Shown piece by piece: positions 1 through 12,286 of a DNA stretch of 64,000 bases; positions within the stretch are counted from its first letter, which is position 1, and each line of letters starts with the position of its first letter. Both the position numbers and the translations under genes were made by a program. This DNA comes from Panopea generosa. Its lineage: Eukaryota > Mollusca > Bivalvia > Adapedonta > Hiatellidae. Below the pieces are notes generated by a model. It did no database searches. It was not told the DNA's origin and worked only from the letters and a program-made list of their open reading frames with translations. Where the stretch lies: NCBI GenBank assembly GCA_029582155.1, contig CM055901.1, forward strand, positions 49,109,206 to 49,173,205, in the 5' to 3' direction.

Positions 1-254
1 CTTTCAAGTAAATAAAGGTTATACATCAATACAGAAGCATTATTTTGTGCACACTGCTGTAGCCGTTCTAGACATGATTGTTAGTTTCTTGTGTTGGGCC
101 AATTAAATTCCGGAAATATTTCGGTTTCAAATGCAAATGTTGAACCTTAAAGGAATTATATTAGCAAGTAACACAAACACGCTGTTAATCCAGACTTTTC
201 CTGTGTGCAGTGTAAATGTTGATAGTGCATGTATCTGTCTGCTAAATACAAGAG

Positions 255-430
255 TCTCAAGATCACATACCTTTCACTGCTAAGATCATAGGTTTGAGTC
301 CCGCTCGTTCCAAAACCTTTATGTGAGAATGTTTCCAGTTACTTGCGGAAAGACAGTAGTTATACTGATTCATACAGAGGTCTTCGTCCACCAGTAAAAC
401 TGGATATGCCATATATAACCTGAAATGTGT
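255..430 (+). repeat. tRNA-derived SINE-like copy (family X)
   Basis: A B-box-like string (GGTTTGAGTCCCGC) near 291 is followed by a body ending in CCAGTAAAACTGGATATGCC. The reverse complement of the same body lies at 63115-63260, which shows it is dispersed. There is no A box or cloverleaf, so it is a diverged SINE rather than a tRNA gene. Confidence 0.6.
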
Positions 431-466
431 TGTAAATGGCATTAATCCTCATTCAAAAAAACTTAC

Positions 467-525
467 CATAGCATCTCCATATGTTATTGTGATGTTATTC
501 AAGAAGTGTTACACTGGTTTAGTTT
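467..525 (-). other. possible fifth exon of host gene 1 (frame unresolved)
   Basis: On the minus strand a strong donor (TATG followed by gtaagt, at 467/466) ends a short open stretch reading LNNITITYGDAM. That frame is blocked by TAA just inside the only nearby acceptor (ccag at about 526), and the phase does not match exon 4, which ends in phase 0. It could be an exon with an allelic or assembly indel, or chance. Confidence 0.2.
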
Positions 526-629
526 ACATTTAACAAATGCAAACTGTCTGGCATGTTAAATATAAAAATGGGTAAGTTACTTAGCTCATTTCTTAATTGA
601 AGTAACAAAATACATTTAAACATTGTTTC

Positions 630-905
630 AATGATGTGTTGTTGTATGGCGTTCGTTGCTTTCAACAATTTTTTATTTATATCCCAACAGTGTTTACTTG
701 AGACAGTATTTTAAGTGCTGTCACTCTGGAGTACCATGCCGTAGACACATGGTATGATGCTCCATCCAGTCACATTATACCGACGCCAAGCTGACCGGTC
801 CAAAAACTATCCTCTAAATGCTGAGCGCCAACATAGGAAGCTTATAGTACCATTTTTGAAGTCATTGGTATGACCAGACCAGGGATCAAACCTACGACCT
901 TCCAC
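630..905 (-). repeat. dispersed bivalve-type SINE (family Y)
   Basis: This is the reverse complement of the repeat at 63260-63530. Shared landmarks are the CATGGTATGATGC block, the GACGCTCAGCATTTAG-like block and a tail resembling GCGACGCTAAACACC. Such sequence is, to my knowledge, very widespread in bivalve genomes; this copy is moderately diverged. Confidence 0.65.
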
Positions 906-1394
906 ATGTGAGATGCAGTTAATTTAGCCCTTTGAAAAATTCATGGCAATGTTGAAACTGATATTGCATCAAATCAATATGTTCACCTATCAGAACCCAC
1001 TTTTTGTCATAGATGATCACTAATGTGCAAAATAGGATTATTTTAAACTATTTCTTGGAGTTATTCCCTTTCCATATTAAATAAAAAATTAATAGTCCAC
1101 TTACATACTGAGGTATTTTAATTTTAATATGTTATTTTAATTTATTTGAGCTTGATTTGAAAGTAAGCTCAGAGATTTATGAATCACTCTCATGTGTGTT
1201 CCATGGGCAGAACCAATACTAAGTGTTGTTTCTGGGAGAGCTGGGGATCAAGCCTGGTGTGAACAGCTAACACTATCTACTACATAACTGCCCCACTTTT
1301 ATGTAGAATTGAATACATATATTTTTCATGGTATTAAGTGAAAAATTTTCATGTATCCCTTTTATCATGAAGTGCTCCAATCAAAAAATCTTAC

Positions 1395-1526
1395 CAGTTG
1401 TGTGAGCCAGTTATTGAGTCCAGGTGTGGAGACTTTGCCATCGTACTCATATGATGAAGTCTCACCCAGGTAACATCTCACAGCTGGTAGTCTCTCTGGT
1501 TTCACGTTTTTTGGGGGCATTTCTGT
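1395..1526 (-). CDS. host gene 1, exon 4
   Basis: This exon is 132 bases (44 codons) in phase 0 on both sides, with acceptor tttgtag and donor CTG|gtaag. It begins TEMPPKNVKPERLPAV and ends NNWLTQL. It is the most protein-like of the four and carries the thioredoxin-like strand pattern. Confidence 0.75.
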
Positions 1527-4500
1527 CTACAAAATTTAAAAAGAGCAACAATTTCACTCAATTAAGTTTGTGGAAAACCCACACAATTTTGTTTTAAGTG
1601 TATCCATTATACAAAGAATTTTTCTTCATTCAAAACATTGTTAAGACATGCACATTCAAACCGCTGTTTCTTATTTCCTGTATTTCATTAAACAGTCAGA
1701 TGAACAAATGGTTCCTGGTTATTACAATTTGTACCTCACAAACTATTAGCAGAGTAAAAAGAAGAGATGAGTACCAGTTTATTCAGCCTTCTCATATGGG
1801 GGGCTGCATCCAGGAGTTTGCATATTTTTCGTACATAGTAATGAAAGCGTCTTGATACTTTGATAAAATGTTGAAGTGAAAACAAAAACTCAGCTGGCAA
1901 AGAGAAAAACATGTTCTAACCTAAATAAAAGTACAATTTTCTGTTACTTTTCGCCCCAATCACCCATTTCTTCAATACATATCCAGTAGTATTTGACATT
2001 GTCAACAACAAATTAGATCAAAAATTCTGAATTGCAGGCAGCTGCATTTGTGCTAGAAACAACTAAAGTTTGTTTGATTAAGAGTTGAAAGCAGCAACAT
2101 AAGCTGCAGTAATGATAATGTAAAACAAGGGTTGTGAGCAGCAACCATTTTACAATACAGTGCATTATATATAAACTAATAAGGCATTAAAGTGACTTTC
2201 ATTTAAACAAAGCTCCATGTTTCTTTCAATTATTGTAAACGTACTGAGTGAAAATCATCCTATTAATTCTTTGATTAAAAGATTTTACTCAATTATTTTA
2301 AATTTGAAGAGTTTTCACCTTATTCAGTCAATTCTTATTTGGGCCACTGATTTATATTAGGTTATCCTTAAAAAATATATTGTTTGCCATGCTCCTACCT
2401 ATCCACTGAAAATTGCAGCTACCGGTACTCACTTTTTTTATTGACTTTCAAAGCATTTAATTTTTTCTTCATGATTTCTGTTCATTTTTCTTTAAAAGGA
2501 CTATGCAAAAAAAAAAAAAAAATAGGCCCAAAAAAATTTTGCTACCTACCTACCCACATGAAAAATACTGGGTCAGAGCACAGCAAACAAACATTTTTTT
2601 TTTTAAGGATGATTTTGAAGAAACTTATACAATGTATGTAAGTGAAACACCTTCAATTCAATTTCCTTAATAGAATTAGTTCTGAGTATCATTTATGGAG
2701 GCCATCAGGTGGCCATCACTATATCCGATACATCACCAATTTGCTTAAATGTATTTATATAAAAATGACAAAAATACCACTTTTCTTCGAGATATTGTGG
2801 ATAAACTTCTTTCCTTTTTTTTAATCTTATTTATTGGAAAACAGGTACATATCCTTCAGATGATTTAGATTATCCCTTTACTAAGCTCTGTTACCATTTC
2901 AAGTTTCCCCTAATTAGTTTTGCAATTTTACATAAGTTTTCATAACAATTCACACACCATTGTTTCAATTATCTTAACCCTGTAAAATAGACCTAACAAT
3001 GATATTTGTCTCAAACTAATTAGAGTCATCTGGTCACAGTGGCTGTTCCTAGGTACGTTATCATGATCATAAATTAATTTATTTTGTTTTTACTCTCTTG
3101 TAAAAGTTATAAAAATGAAACCAATATTTCCAAGAAAATAATAATAATAACAATAACTTTTATTAACAAGAGAACTCATTTGAATAAATTCAATTTTCCA
3201 CGAGGCCCTCAAAACAATACTTGTGCTCAAGTGTATACAGACTGGCTTATAGACCACCTTGACCTTGCTCAACAAAATACCTGATCTGCATTGAAGGCCC
3301 CAACTTGCCACTTTGTAAAGTTGGCCACAGTGTCCTTGTTCTGCCACAAGCCATATAGAGTCTTCTCTAACCGGGAGCCAACACCTGTAATAACACCACA
3401 TTGCTACCTTTTAACTTAAATTAATTAATTAATTAGATAAAAAAAAAATTAGGGGCATATATCATATCAACAGTTACATGTTATCAATGCAATGTCTCAC
3501 ATATTACCTCATAAGGGTATCTGTCATTTTACCAATGTGTATATTTCTAACTCACCCCAGCGTTTGGATGATATTCAAGTTCTAATAAAATTCACGTGCT
3601 AGTATAAACTTACATTATTCTTAATAGACCACTGTATTTGTTTTGAAAATATGTATAAATCAAAGTGGTAACCATGGAAAAAGAATCAATCATGAATATG
3701 AAATTAAAATCTAGATAAAGGATTCTTGCATATCAGACAAGGACATCTCCATAGCTATACAAGGTACAGAATTTTCATCCTACCAAACCCCTTATCCTAC
3801 CCGCCTTATGCTACGACGTAAAGTCATATGACATGTTCATTTATAAATACCTCGTGCTATGACGTGTTCATTCATGAATACTATGATATCTTTTCGCTTC
3901 TATAAAAAAAATAGACTGGAATAATAATCTTTGAAATATCACATGATTTGGGTTGCGTGCAAGAGCAATGTTATCGCCAAAACAGTTATCCCTCAGAACA
4001 GAATTTTCCCTCTGCACTTCAAGTCCATGGAAGATACTTATACTCCAACCCTCAGTATGGCAGAGCCTTGGTTCAAATAAAAACAGTCAGGTTGGAATAG
4101 CCTTATTTCAACAAAATATCAAAAAAAGGAAAAATTCTTTTAGTAGGCTACTGGCCAGCGATGGCTACATTAATGTAGCACATTTGACAACAACTTTGTC
4201 TTGGATCAATATCACATATTATCTTATAGTTTAGTTGAAACTTATTTATTTTACTTTGATTACGCAGCAAGTTATTATATGCTAGACAAATCATGCTCAA
4301 AGTCTTTCAGGGTAGAACCAGTACTTATTATATGCAAAAAAGTGTCTTGCTCAAGGACACCACATATAGCCATGGCTGGGGAGGATCAAACCCATGACCT
4401 TGATCTACCACTGAAACATGCACTCTGCTTATTACTTCATGGCAATATGACTCTGAAGTACATAATTTCTGTAGTAATTCTATCAACGCTATTAAGTCAA

Positions 4501-6237
4501 CAAATAACAATCTGGAATACACTGATCAATATCCACAAATACATAACATCAATGCAACTAAGTTATAAACAAGAAGGCAACAAATGACTGCAATAAACAC
4601 GCACCAGGGGCATAATATGAGGAAAAAATTTAATCCAATGCAAGAAGCTGAACATAAAAAATTTAACCCAATGTATTATGCATTCAATTATAATCGAATA
4701 TATATAGCCTTTTTTATCCCATAATGGCTTAGCTATCATGAATCAAGCTGTTGGTATATAGGATCTGATGTACATTAATAATTTCACACAGAATAATTTA
4801 GATACAATCAAGAATGGAAGTTGTACCAACTTGTGTGAATTTTGTATCAAAAGGCAGTAATAGTCTAATTTGACATATAAAATCTGTTGTTTTTTTTAAT
4901 GAGTTTATGACTAATATTAATATAGTTAGCAACATGTAAGTTTGGTAAAGATCCAATAAAATGTTTAAGAGCTAGAGTGCAGCTAACAAAATGCAATCAA
5001 CAACAATTTTAACTAAATCATGCTATTATTATATTTCAGTGGCATAGAGCTCATCATTTACAGATGAATGTTTTTGTGTGATTTTGAGCTCCATAAATAG
5101 ATAGATATTGGGTTGATATAACAATATAAGTATATACCTGCATTTCTGAACACAACACACAGTGGGTTATGTCTTGATACCTTTAAATGTCTTTGAAATA
5201 CATTTCTTGAAAAGTCTTGAAAAACAACATCATAGCCTGAAAATGTAGGATTAAATCATGAGAACAATCCATATACCTTTAATGTGAGTCAATACACAAT
5301 TTCAAATGACAAATCTCTCCAATTCTGAAGAGGAAATAATTTTGTGAAAAATGATATTTATAGTTAAACATGTCTATTTTAAAGTGTGAAACAGGAAGGA
5401 ATGGAACATGAGACATATAACTTGGGTCATACAGTTGTCATTTATGTTTATATGTTTACATTTTTCTACTTAAGTCTGTTTATCAATTTCAAAGACAGCT
5501 TGTGCCACATAGCGCACATCTTTAATAAGACTTTTGACAGATAGATATCCTAACAAAGCTCTCTGCATATAGTCTGTCAGATCAGAAGAGCAATTACGAT
5601 TTTTAATTTGGATGTCCAAGAACCCTTACCAAAACCAATTTTGTATTTTTTTGACAGACAGCCTATTTCTTGAAGGAGTCAATATGGTTATATTTTGGTG
5701 TCACAGTAAAGTTGTCAAATTTTTGGAAATTTGAGCACCAATTTGTACACAAATTATTTTTATGGTTTGTTTGCGAAAACAACATATCATTTTACATGTG
5801 GAGGATTCATAATGCAACCATTGAAACTGGTCTTTAGAATCAAAATGTAAAAATCTTTATTTTCTTATTATTGACAGAAAGATCATGAGATGCGTCATGC
5901 ATGCCATATTTAATCAAGTTATAGACTACCATTTCATATTAAAATATTTCAAATTATCTGAATAAGTGGTCTTCCTCCACCTTTAAAACTGAATTCCGAT
6001 ACCGTTGGCGTTATAACAATACCAAAAATATGATAAACTTTTTTTTAGAAAAATAGAGACAAGAACTGATTTTTATTATCAAAGTGTCGTTGCATTTTAT
6101 GTCAGATTAACGTAATGTCACATTTAAAAGATTGTCAACAGAAAAAAAGCATTACTTCTTTGTTTAAAGCAGAATACTGATGGTAAGCACATAAAGAAAA
6201 CTAAAACCATTCGTGTGAGTGCTTGACAACCCGCCAT
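1395..6237 (-). CDS. secreted/ER protein, possible thioredoxin-like fold (5' part of gene; four exons)
   Basis: The exons are 6156-6237, 5138-5236, 3281-3384 and 1395-1526. All junctions have GT...AG ends and matching phases (1, 1, 0), giving 139 continuous residues with no stop. The start ATG sits in AAGATGGCGG, a good initiation context. Residues 1-23 (MAGCQALTRMVLVFFMCLPS, then VFC) look like a signal peptide. Exon 2 has a hydrophobic strand (NPLCVVFRNA), exon 3 is rich in W, K and N, and exon 4 reads RLPAVRCYLG then YEYDGKVSTPGLNNWL. That P-x-V-x-C-Y-x-G, then Y-x-G, then W order recalls the distal half of thioredoxin folds (cis-Pro strand and C-terminal helix). No CxxC is visible so far. 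I cannot name the family; the fold is an inference. Exon 4 ends in phase 0 at a good donor (gtaag), so the gene continues leftward, probably beyond the window. Confidence 0.72.
3281..3384 (-). CDS. host gene 1, exon 3
   Basis: This exon is 104 bases long with acceptor ttattacag and donor CAG|gtattt. It encodes 34 residues beginning VGSRLEKTLYGLW and ending GAFNADQ. Its incoming phase 1 matches exon 2 and its outgoing phase 0 matches exon 4. Confidence 0.75.
4270..4440 (-). repeat. diverged SINE fragment with the 'CTTGAGCAAGACAC' motif
   Basis: GTGTCTTGCTCAAGGACAC at about 4341 is the reverse complement of a motif also found at about 9850. It is followed by a B-box-like GGATCAAACCCATGACC. It sits in an intron of host gene 1. 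Confidence 0.5.
5138..5236 (-). CDS. host gene 1, exon 2
   Basis: This exon is 99 bases long with acceptor ttttcag and donor CAG|gtatat. Only one frame is open: 32 residues starting YDVVFQDFSRN and ending VVFRNA, with phase 1 on both sides. Confidence 0.72.
6156..6237 (-). CDS. host gene 1, coding exon 1 (signal peptide)
   Basis: This is 82 coding bases, 27 codons plus one base, ending at a GTAATG donor. The leftover A joins GC of exon 2 to give Ser. A basic/neutral N-terminus is followed by the hydrophobic core MVLVFFMCLPSVFC, as expected for ER targeting. Confidence 0.65.
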
Positions 6238-6640
6238 CTTGAAAGAAATTGAAGATCATCAGAAAGGGCAATCGTGAAACATCGGGTATTTCCGTATCCT
6301 CCGTAGAATACACCTCGTGTATAGCTCTAGAATACACCAACGCGAATCGCCTGTGTTACAAGTCTGTGTTCATTCGCGTGAAAGTAACAAATAATGTATC
6401 CGTCATTAAATTGATTATATATGGCGTTGTTATATCGATTTTTTTATTTATACACTCGACATGGGTCATATTTATAGGGAAATTTAAAATATCAGTCTTG
6501 ATTAACAAACGTTTATATTTTCAACGTACATGTATATAAACAGGTGGCATAAGGGGGCCGCCATTTTACTTTATCATGTGATTGAAAGTATTTCCAAAAT
6601 GGCGCCTTATTATGTCAGAGGTCTATTGCGTAGCATAAAG
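6238..6640 (-). promoter_or_regulatory. candidate promoter/5' region of host gene 1
   Basis: This lies directly upstream of the first ATG. The start codon is inside AAGATGGCGGG, a YY1-like motif often found at TATA-less starts. Two further motifs of this type face each other at 6558-6566 (GCCGCCATT) and 6596-6605 (AAAATGGCGC). The stretch is more CpG-containing than its surroundings. No cDNA evidence is available, so the start site is unknown. Confidence 0.4.
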
Positions 6641-7290
6641 GCCGAGGTGATCAGATTGCAGAAAGGGGAGTAACTTTAGCATAACGCTAAAACCCGGCCG
6701 AGCACAAGCTAACGTCAGCTCACGGATACAATGCCGATCATGTCGGACACAGTCGATACACCAATTTAATTGAGTATAATATTGCCATAATTCCCAAGAA
6801 CACATGTAGAAAGCACTGGAAAGGTTTGATTGTCGATAAGAGTTTACCTCTGCAGCCAGAACAATCATTTTATACTGATATGATGATGTGGCCGGGCTCA
6901 TACCTAGACCCCATGTCTGTCGGAAAAGCATCTTGCCATTACTTATAAAGTGATGTGTCGGCTATTTATATTCTATAATGATAGCTGATAACAACAAAAC
7001 TATGCAGGAAGTAAGCTTACGTGAACTCACTGCAAAGCGGAATTGGGTGCTTAAATTGCGTTTAAACTATATTTGTGTTAGATTTCAATTTAGATTTCAT
7101 GTAGTTACCCATTACCCCCTTGTAGTACAGACTAGAACTGACATTTTGTGGTATTGCTATATATCTTTGATATGTAATCCAGAAACTATTATCTGAATCA
7201 TTCATTAACACAAACTCTAAATAACTTCCTGCAAACAAAGTACGCAACCAATACGTGGCCAAAAAAACATATAATTCATGTAACTTTAGG
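6641..7290. other. no gene recognised
   Basis: Short open frames of up to 102 codons occur on both strands here, but none shows a recognised motif, a splice-consistent structure or a second copy in the window. Confidence 0.5.
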
Positions 7291-7291
7291 C

Positions 7292-7401
<110 letters not shown>

Positions 7402-7800
7402 GTGAAAATTCCACGTTTATAAATTTACGATTTTTAACAGTGAACATATCAAAAATTATATTCGCTGAAAAATTATTCATAAGACCATTGTCTGTAAGCA
7501 TGCAAAATAACATTTGCTTCCTTGTCAACAAGTGCCCGTCAACACTTTTCGTCTGACATGTAGATACGTGACAGTTTACAATATGTTATTACCATATATG
7601 GGCATGTTTAGTGGTATTAGTTATAAATAAACACCCTCATTAATCTAGTTCATAGATAAACAGTGTATATTTACGCACTTATTTACTACGCAATAAATAA
7701 TACTTGTTTTTGCAACACTGCAAAAAATTGTATAAAATATAATAGTGCACAAACGTGTTACCGGATACATTGTAAATGCTCCCTATATGTATTTGGGACC

Positions 7801-9160
7801 GACGGGTTAGCATCCCTACTAACAAATTCAGCACAGACGGGTTAGCATCCCTACTAACAAATTCAGCACAGACTGGTTGGCATCCCGCACAGACTGGTTA
7901 GCATTCCTAATAACGAATTTAGCACATACTGGTTAACATCCCTACTAACAAATTCAGCACAAACGGGTTAGCATCCCTACTAACAAATTCAGCACAGACG
8001 GGTTAGAGTCCCTACTAACGATTTCAGAACAGTCGGTTTAGAGTCCCTACTAACGAATTCAGCATAGTCGGGTTAGAGTCCCTACTAACGAATTCAGCAT
8101 AGTCAGGTTAGAGTCCCTACTAACGAATTCAGCACAGATGGTTTAGAGTTCGTACTAACGAATTCAGCACAGTCGGGGTAGAGTCCCTACTAACGAATTC
8201 AGCACAGACGGGTAAGAGTCCCTACTAACGAATTCAGCACAGACGGGTTACAGTCCCTACTAACGAATTCAGCACAGACGGATTAGAGTTCTTACTAACG
8301 AATTCAGCACAGTCGGGTTAGAGTCACTACTAACGAATTCAGCACAGACGGGTTGGAGTCCCTACTAACGAATTCAGCACAGACGGGTTAGAGTCACTAC
8401 TAACGAATTCAGCACAGACGGGTAAAAGTCCCTACTAACGAATTCAGCTCAGACGGGTTAGAGTCACTACTTACGAATTCAGCTAAGAAGGGTTAGAGTC
8501 ACTACTAGCGAATTCAGCACAGACGGGTTAGAGTCACTACTTACGAATTCAGCTAAGACGGGTTAGAGTCACTTCTAGTGAATTCAGCACAGACGGGTTA
8601 GAGTCACTACTAACGAATTCAGCTAAGACGGGTTAGAGTCACTTCTAGCGAATTCAGCACAGACGGGTTAGAGTCACTACTTATGAATTCAGCTAAGACG
8701 GGTTAGAGTCACTACTAGCGAATTCAGCTCAGACGGGTTAGAGTCACTACTAACGGATTCAGCACAGACGGGTTAGAGTCACTACTAACGAATTCAGCTC
8801 AGACGGGTTAGAGTCACTACTAACGGATTCAGCACAGACGGGGTAGAGTCACTACTAATGAATTCAGCTCAGACGGGTTAGAGTCACTACTAACGGATTC
8901 AGCTCAGACGGGTTAGAGTCACTGCTAACGAATTCAGCTAAGACGGGTTAGAGTCACTACTAGCGAATTCAGCTCAGACGGGTTAGAGTCACTACTAACG
9001 GATTCAGCTCAGACGGGTTAGAGTCACTACTAGCGAATTCAGCTCAGACGGGTTAGAGTCACTACTAACGGATTCAGGTTAGAGTAACTACTAACGAATT
9101 CAGCACAGACGGGGTTAGAGTCACTACTAATGAATTCAGCACAGACGGGTTAGAGTCCCT
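7801..9160. repeat. 35-bp minisatellite, about 39 copies
   Basis: The unit reads approximately GACGGGTTAGAGTCACTACT then AACGAATTCAGCACA. Most units contain GAATTC. The first units carry 'gcatccctactaacaaattc', the middle ones 'agtccctactaac' and the last ones 'gagtcactacta', a directional drift. Between about 8690 and 9080, AACGGATTC units often alternate with AACGAATTC or AGCGAATTC units, so a 70-bp dimer is emerging. No coding frame is conserved. Confidence 0.95.
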
Positions 9161-9824
9161 TTAAGTATAACAACAATGAGCATCACACCATGTACTTTTT
9201 ACAGGCGTCTGGCGCGTAGATTGGACATGACCACTGGTACCCCAACCAATAAGGGTACCCCTTCCCATCCCCCATATTACACACCCGCCCGTCCCGTTAT
9301 CTATACATGTATATGCATTAAAGACTTCAAAGCAATTGTAAATATTAACAAAATAGTTATTTACAAAAAAATCTTATATACGTCAAACATGTGTTAGTGA
9401 TCACTATCCGTCTTAAACAGCCACATTTGTTATAATTTTAGTTTTAACCAACTGGTATTAAGCAGACATGTTTTAAAGGGTGATTTCGCCCTCTCCCTTG
9501 AGTAGCTGTGTATGACAGGCTTAGCTATTTAATTGGGGCCTTTAAGAACGCAAGTATGGCTATTGTTTCAACTTCTGATATGACATCAATGTTAAACTAC
9601 GACAAAATTTTTATCTTTTTTTTTTAATTTTATTTCAACAATTTCATCACTAAATCACAAATTTAACGAATAAATTGATTAAACCAATAAAAAATAATGA
9701 TAGCTGATCTAGGATAGAAATATATTCAATAATCAAAAAGCTTTTTAAAGCGTAAATATATATGACATGTCATTACATGATAATTTTATATTGTAAACAA
9801 GTTTTGTTTGTTGATTGTTTGTCT

Positions 9825-9900
9825 GACCCAGGATCTAAGGGTCGTGCGTGGTGTCCTTGAGCAAGACACTTTATCCGGATACATAATCTTCCCTCCAAAT
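9825..9900 (+). repeat. SINE-like fragment
   Basis: It contains GTGTCCTTGAGCAAGACAC, the same motif found inverted at about 4341. The body on either side is too short or diverged to assign. Confidence 0.4.
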
Positions 9901-9929
9901 AATGAAGAGTAACAAAAAATTCATGGCAT

Positions 9930-10490
9930 CGAGAAACATGGAGTTTTATTTTAATGATATAAAACTGGACATAGTCAGTAAATTCTCGTACTTAGGTATT
10001 GTTTTCACTATCGGTTTGATCATTTAGCGAAGCTCAAAAATCTTTGACCGGCCAAGACCGAAAAGCTATATTTAAGTTTTAAAAAGTACTTACATAAATT
10101 TGTTAATATATCACTAAGTATATGATACTCTACTCACCTCTATATTGAATTGTTTAAGCGTAGTTTTGGGGATTATTCAAGCGCGTCAAATTGAACGGGG
10201 ACATTTACAATTGTTCACATCGTTTTTAGGTGTAAAATTATCGACACAAAATGACTTTATCTGCAGCGAGTTAGGAAGAACAAATTATTATACAAAGCGA
10301 ATATATATGATTATAAAATACTGGTTCAAAGTATTGAACAATAACGACCGAACATACATTCATATTGTAACTTAATGATGTTAAACGATATAGAAAAAAA
10401 CCACCAAATATTACTAATTGGGCCTCGCTTGTCAGAGATACATTATGTAAATTAGGATTCTTGGAAGGCGAGCGTAGCGAATGTCGTGCG
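9930..10490 (+). pseudogene. LINE reverse-transcriptase fragment, C-terminal part
   Basis: Broken frames read a typical post-RT region: KFSYLGIVF near 9985, then a connecting stretch with stops. From about 10165 come ERGHLQL, FLGVKLSTQNDFICSELGR and IIKYWFKVLNN, and NWASLVRDTLCKLGF near 10415. The same landmarks occur in the better preserved LINEs of this window (for example LGVKQQT...ELGRFP at about 40800). There are several frameshifts and it is not functional. Confidence 0.75.
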
Positions 10491-10954
10491 GCCCAAAGTA
10501 CAATTTTGTTTTATAACGTTTGTTATTCTGATGACCACGATTTCACTAAGGTTTCAAAAGTAGAAGGGAGGCAACTCGTGTTATACTATGTTGTTCGTTC
10601 GTTTCTTTCTGTTTATCCATCAACCACAGGTTGTTTGCAACCACAGGTTGTTTGGATAATTATAAAATAAATTGCACCTATCTTTTAAATATTTTGTTCT
10701 ATTTGATTTTACGCTCTTAGCAACATTATATGGAAGACTTTTGTTGCAACTAACACATAACTGTGAGCATGTGTTGGTCTGTGCAAGGTCTTATATAGAT
10801 CCTTGGTTTATGGTATAAAAACAGCATACAGTAAAAAAAGAATCAAAACTGTATACAGTTATGTCATCACCCACTTAAAATTACCAATAGATATATTTGA
10901 ATTAAATAAAAACATTTTCATAATTAGTATTCACATTTTCTTTCTATCTGTCTT

Positions 10955-11253
10955 TAGCTCAGACCAGGGGTCGTGAGATCGAATACCCGCACAGCAACAG
11001 TATCCGGGGTGATTGGTATACAACATGGTGTCTCATTATCATCGTCTCTCGCCGCTGATTCAAGTGGGAAAGTTATCAGTTATTTGCGGAGATGGGGAGT
11101 GTTAGAGTTCTGATTAACCTTTCAGGATACCATAGATTGGTTGGTTGATTGATTGAATATTAAGCGTCATATTTATTTCATCGAGGGCTAACAGACGATC
11201 AGTTAACCTAACACTGTTTCCTAGGCTCGATGGCAAGAAATGACGCAATATAT
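10955..11253 (+). repeat. tRNA-derived SINE (family S), 5'-truncated head
   Basis: The body, with ATCCGGGGTGATTGGTATAC, then CTCTCGCCGCTGATTCAAGT and a CTCGATGGCAAGAAATGACG tail, matches copies at 28767-29045 (plus) and 34292-34553 (minus). The head retains TAGCTCAG. Confidence 0.8.
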
Positions 11254-11889
11254 TCAAATAAACAAACAAACAAAACAAACTTCCATATACAGTGGTTAAA
11301 TATATTTAAAATATCGACCATGAACAATATTAACTATCCACGAAACATAAGTGGAACATGTTTGCTGCGTAAAACATATTTATCCACCAAGACTTAATTG
11401 TCCTACCAACCACTGCCTATCCCGCACATACACACATACTCTTTTAAATTTTGAAAATAAAACAACAACAATATCAACAAGTTTTCAAGTTTATCAACGA
11501 TTGTATAGGTTGCTCTAAATCAATCAGAGAAGCAGTCGTGGGCGAAAACCCTAGACAAACGGTTTTCTGACCGCACAATAAAAAAACGACATAGCCTTAT
11601 GCGATTGTAACAGCCATATATTGTATCTATGCACAAACACTATCAGTAGCTAATCGCGATAGTGCACTTTAAATGTTGTCCTACTTTCTCAGTCAATTAA
11701 ATCGATACAGGTGGGTTTTTTTTCAAAATAGAACGTTTCGTTTCTCATAGAAACTTTCATTTTCTATTTCATGAAAAAATAGAAGGTCCAATTTTGGACC
11801 ACTGAAAATCACTGAAGCTACAAAGACGAATACTACAATATTTTTACCAAGGTGGCAGATCCACGTGACCTTACGTTAAAAATCGAAGG

Positions 11890-12008
11890 AAAAGGTAAGA
11901 TAAGGAAAATGCATTTTTAAAGAGAAGAAACACTGATTATTTATAACCGCTATTATGCGACTACCCCACGGACGCACTTCCTTTTTGCAATGGTGGTACT
12001 ATGCCTCC
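11890..12008 (+). repeat. MITE-like repeat, partial copy (one end)
   Basis: The terminal part matches 21097-21208: AAGGAAAATGCATTTTTAAAG, then the TATTTATAACCGC block, then CAATGGTGGTACTATGCC. The rest of the element is missing. Confidence 0.75.
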
Positions 12009-12103
12009 AGTGGACGATGGTTCTCGGGAAGAAAGAGTAATTATAATAATCAGTACTGGTCTGAATTTGGCGATAGGACAATGAATGTGACGATCTACTA
12101 CGT

Positions 12104-12286
12104 CTAGTGTTGAGAGTTATGTGATACCACCAGATAATGGGTTATGTTGTAAAACATGACTAGCCTCTGATCAATCCTTCTGAGCTCAAGCGGTCTCCAA
12201 TGTATGGAATTCAGCATTTCTGAGACACTAGAAGTGCTTGCAAAGTCGTGTTTAACCCACCGAGCAGCTCGTCTCTGTACAGCCAA
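12104..12286 (-). pseudogene. LINE RT C-terminal fragment (CR1/L2-like)
   Basis: Sixty codons include VQRRAARWVKHDF, then SVSEMLNSIHWRPLELRRID. This is the segment after the RT core in CR1/L2-type and related LINEs. It is isolated, with no flanking RT motifs. Confidence 0.7.

Noticed and set aside
3540..3600. Possible extra exon of host gene 1 from a strong minus-strand donor (CTGGG|gtgagt near 3557)
   Set aside because: The frame in phase with exons 2 and 3 contains a stop, and exon 2 joins exon 3 directly in phase.
5470..5625. Minus-strand 51-codon protein-like frame (DYMQRALLGYLSVKSLIKD...) in intron 1 of host gene 1
   Set aside because: It looks coding, but it has a stop without a donor, and its acceptor phase does not match exon 1. 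Left unassigned; it may be a mobile-element fragment.
7801..9160. CRISPR-like regular array
   Set aside because: Units are contiguous and entirely similar, with no unique spacers, and the genome is eukaryotic. The same holds for the arrays at 47485 and 57115.
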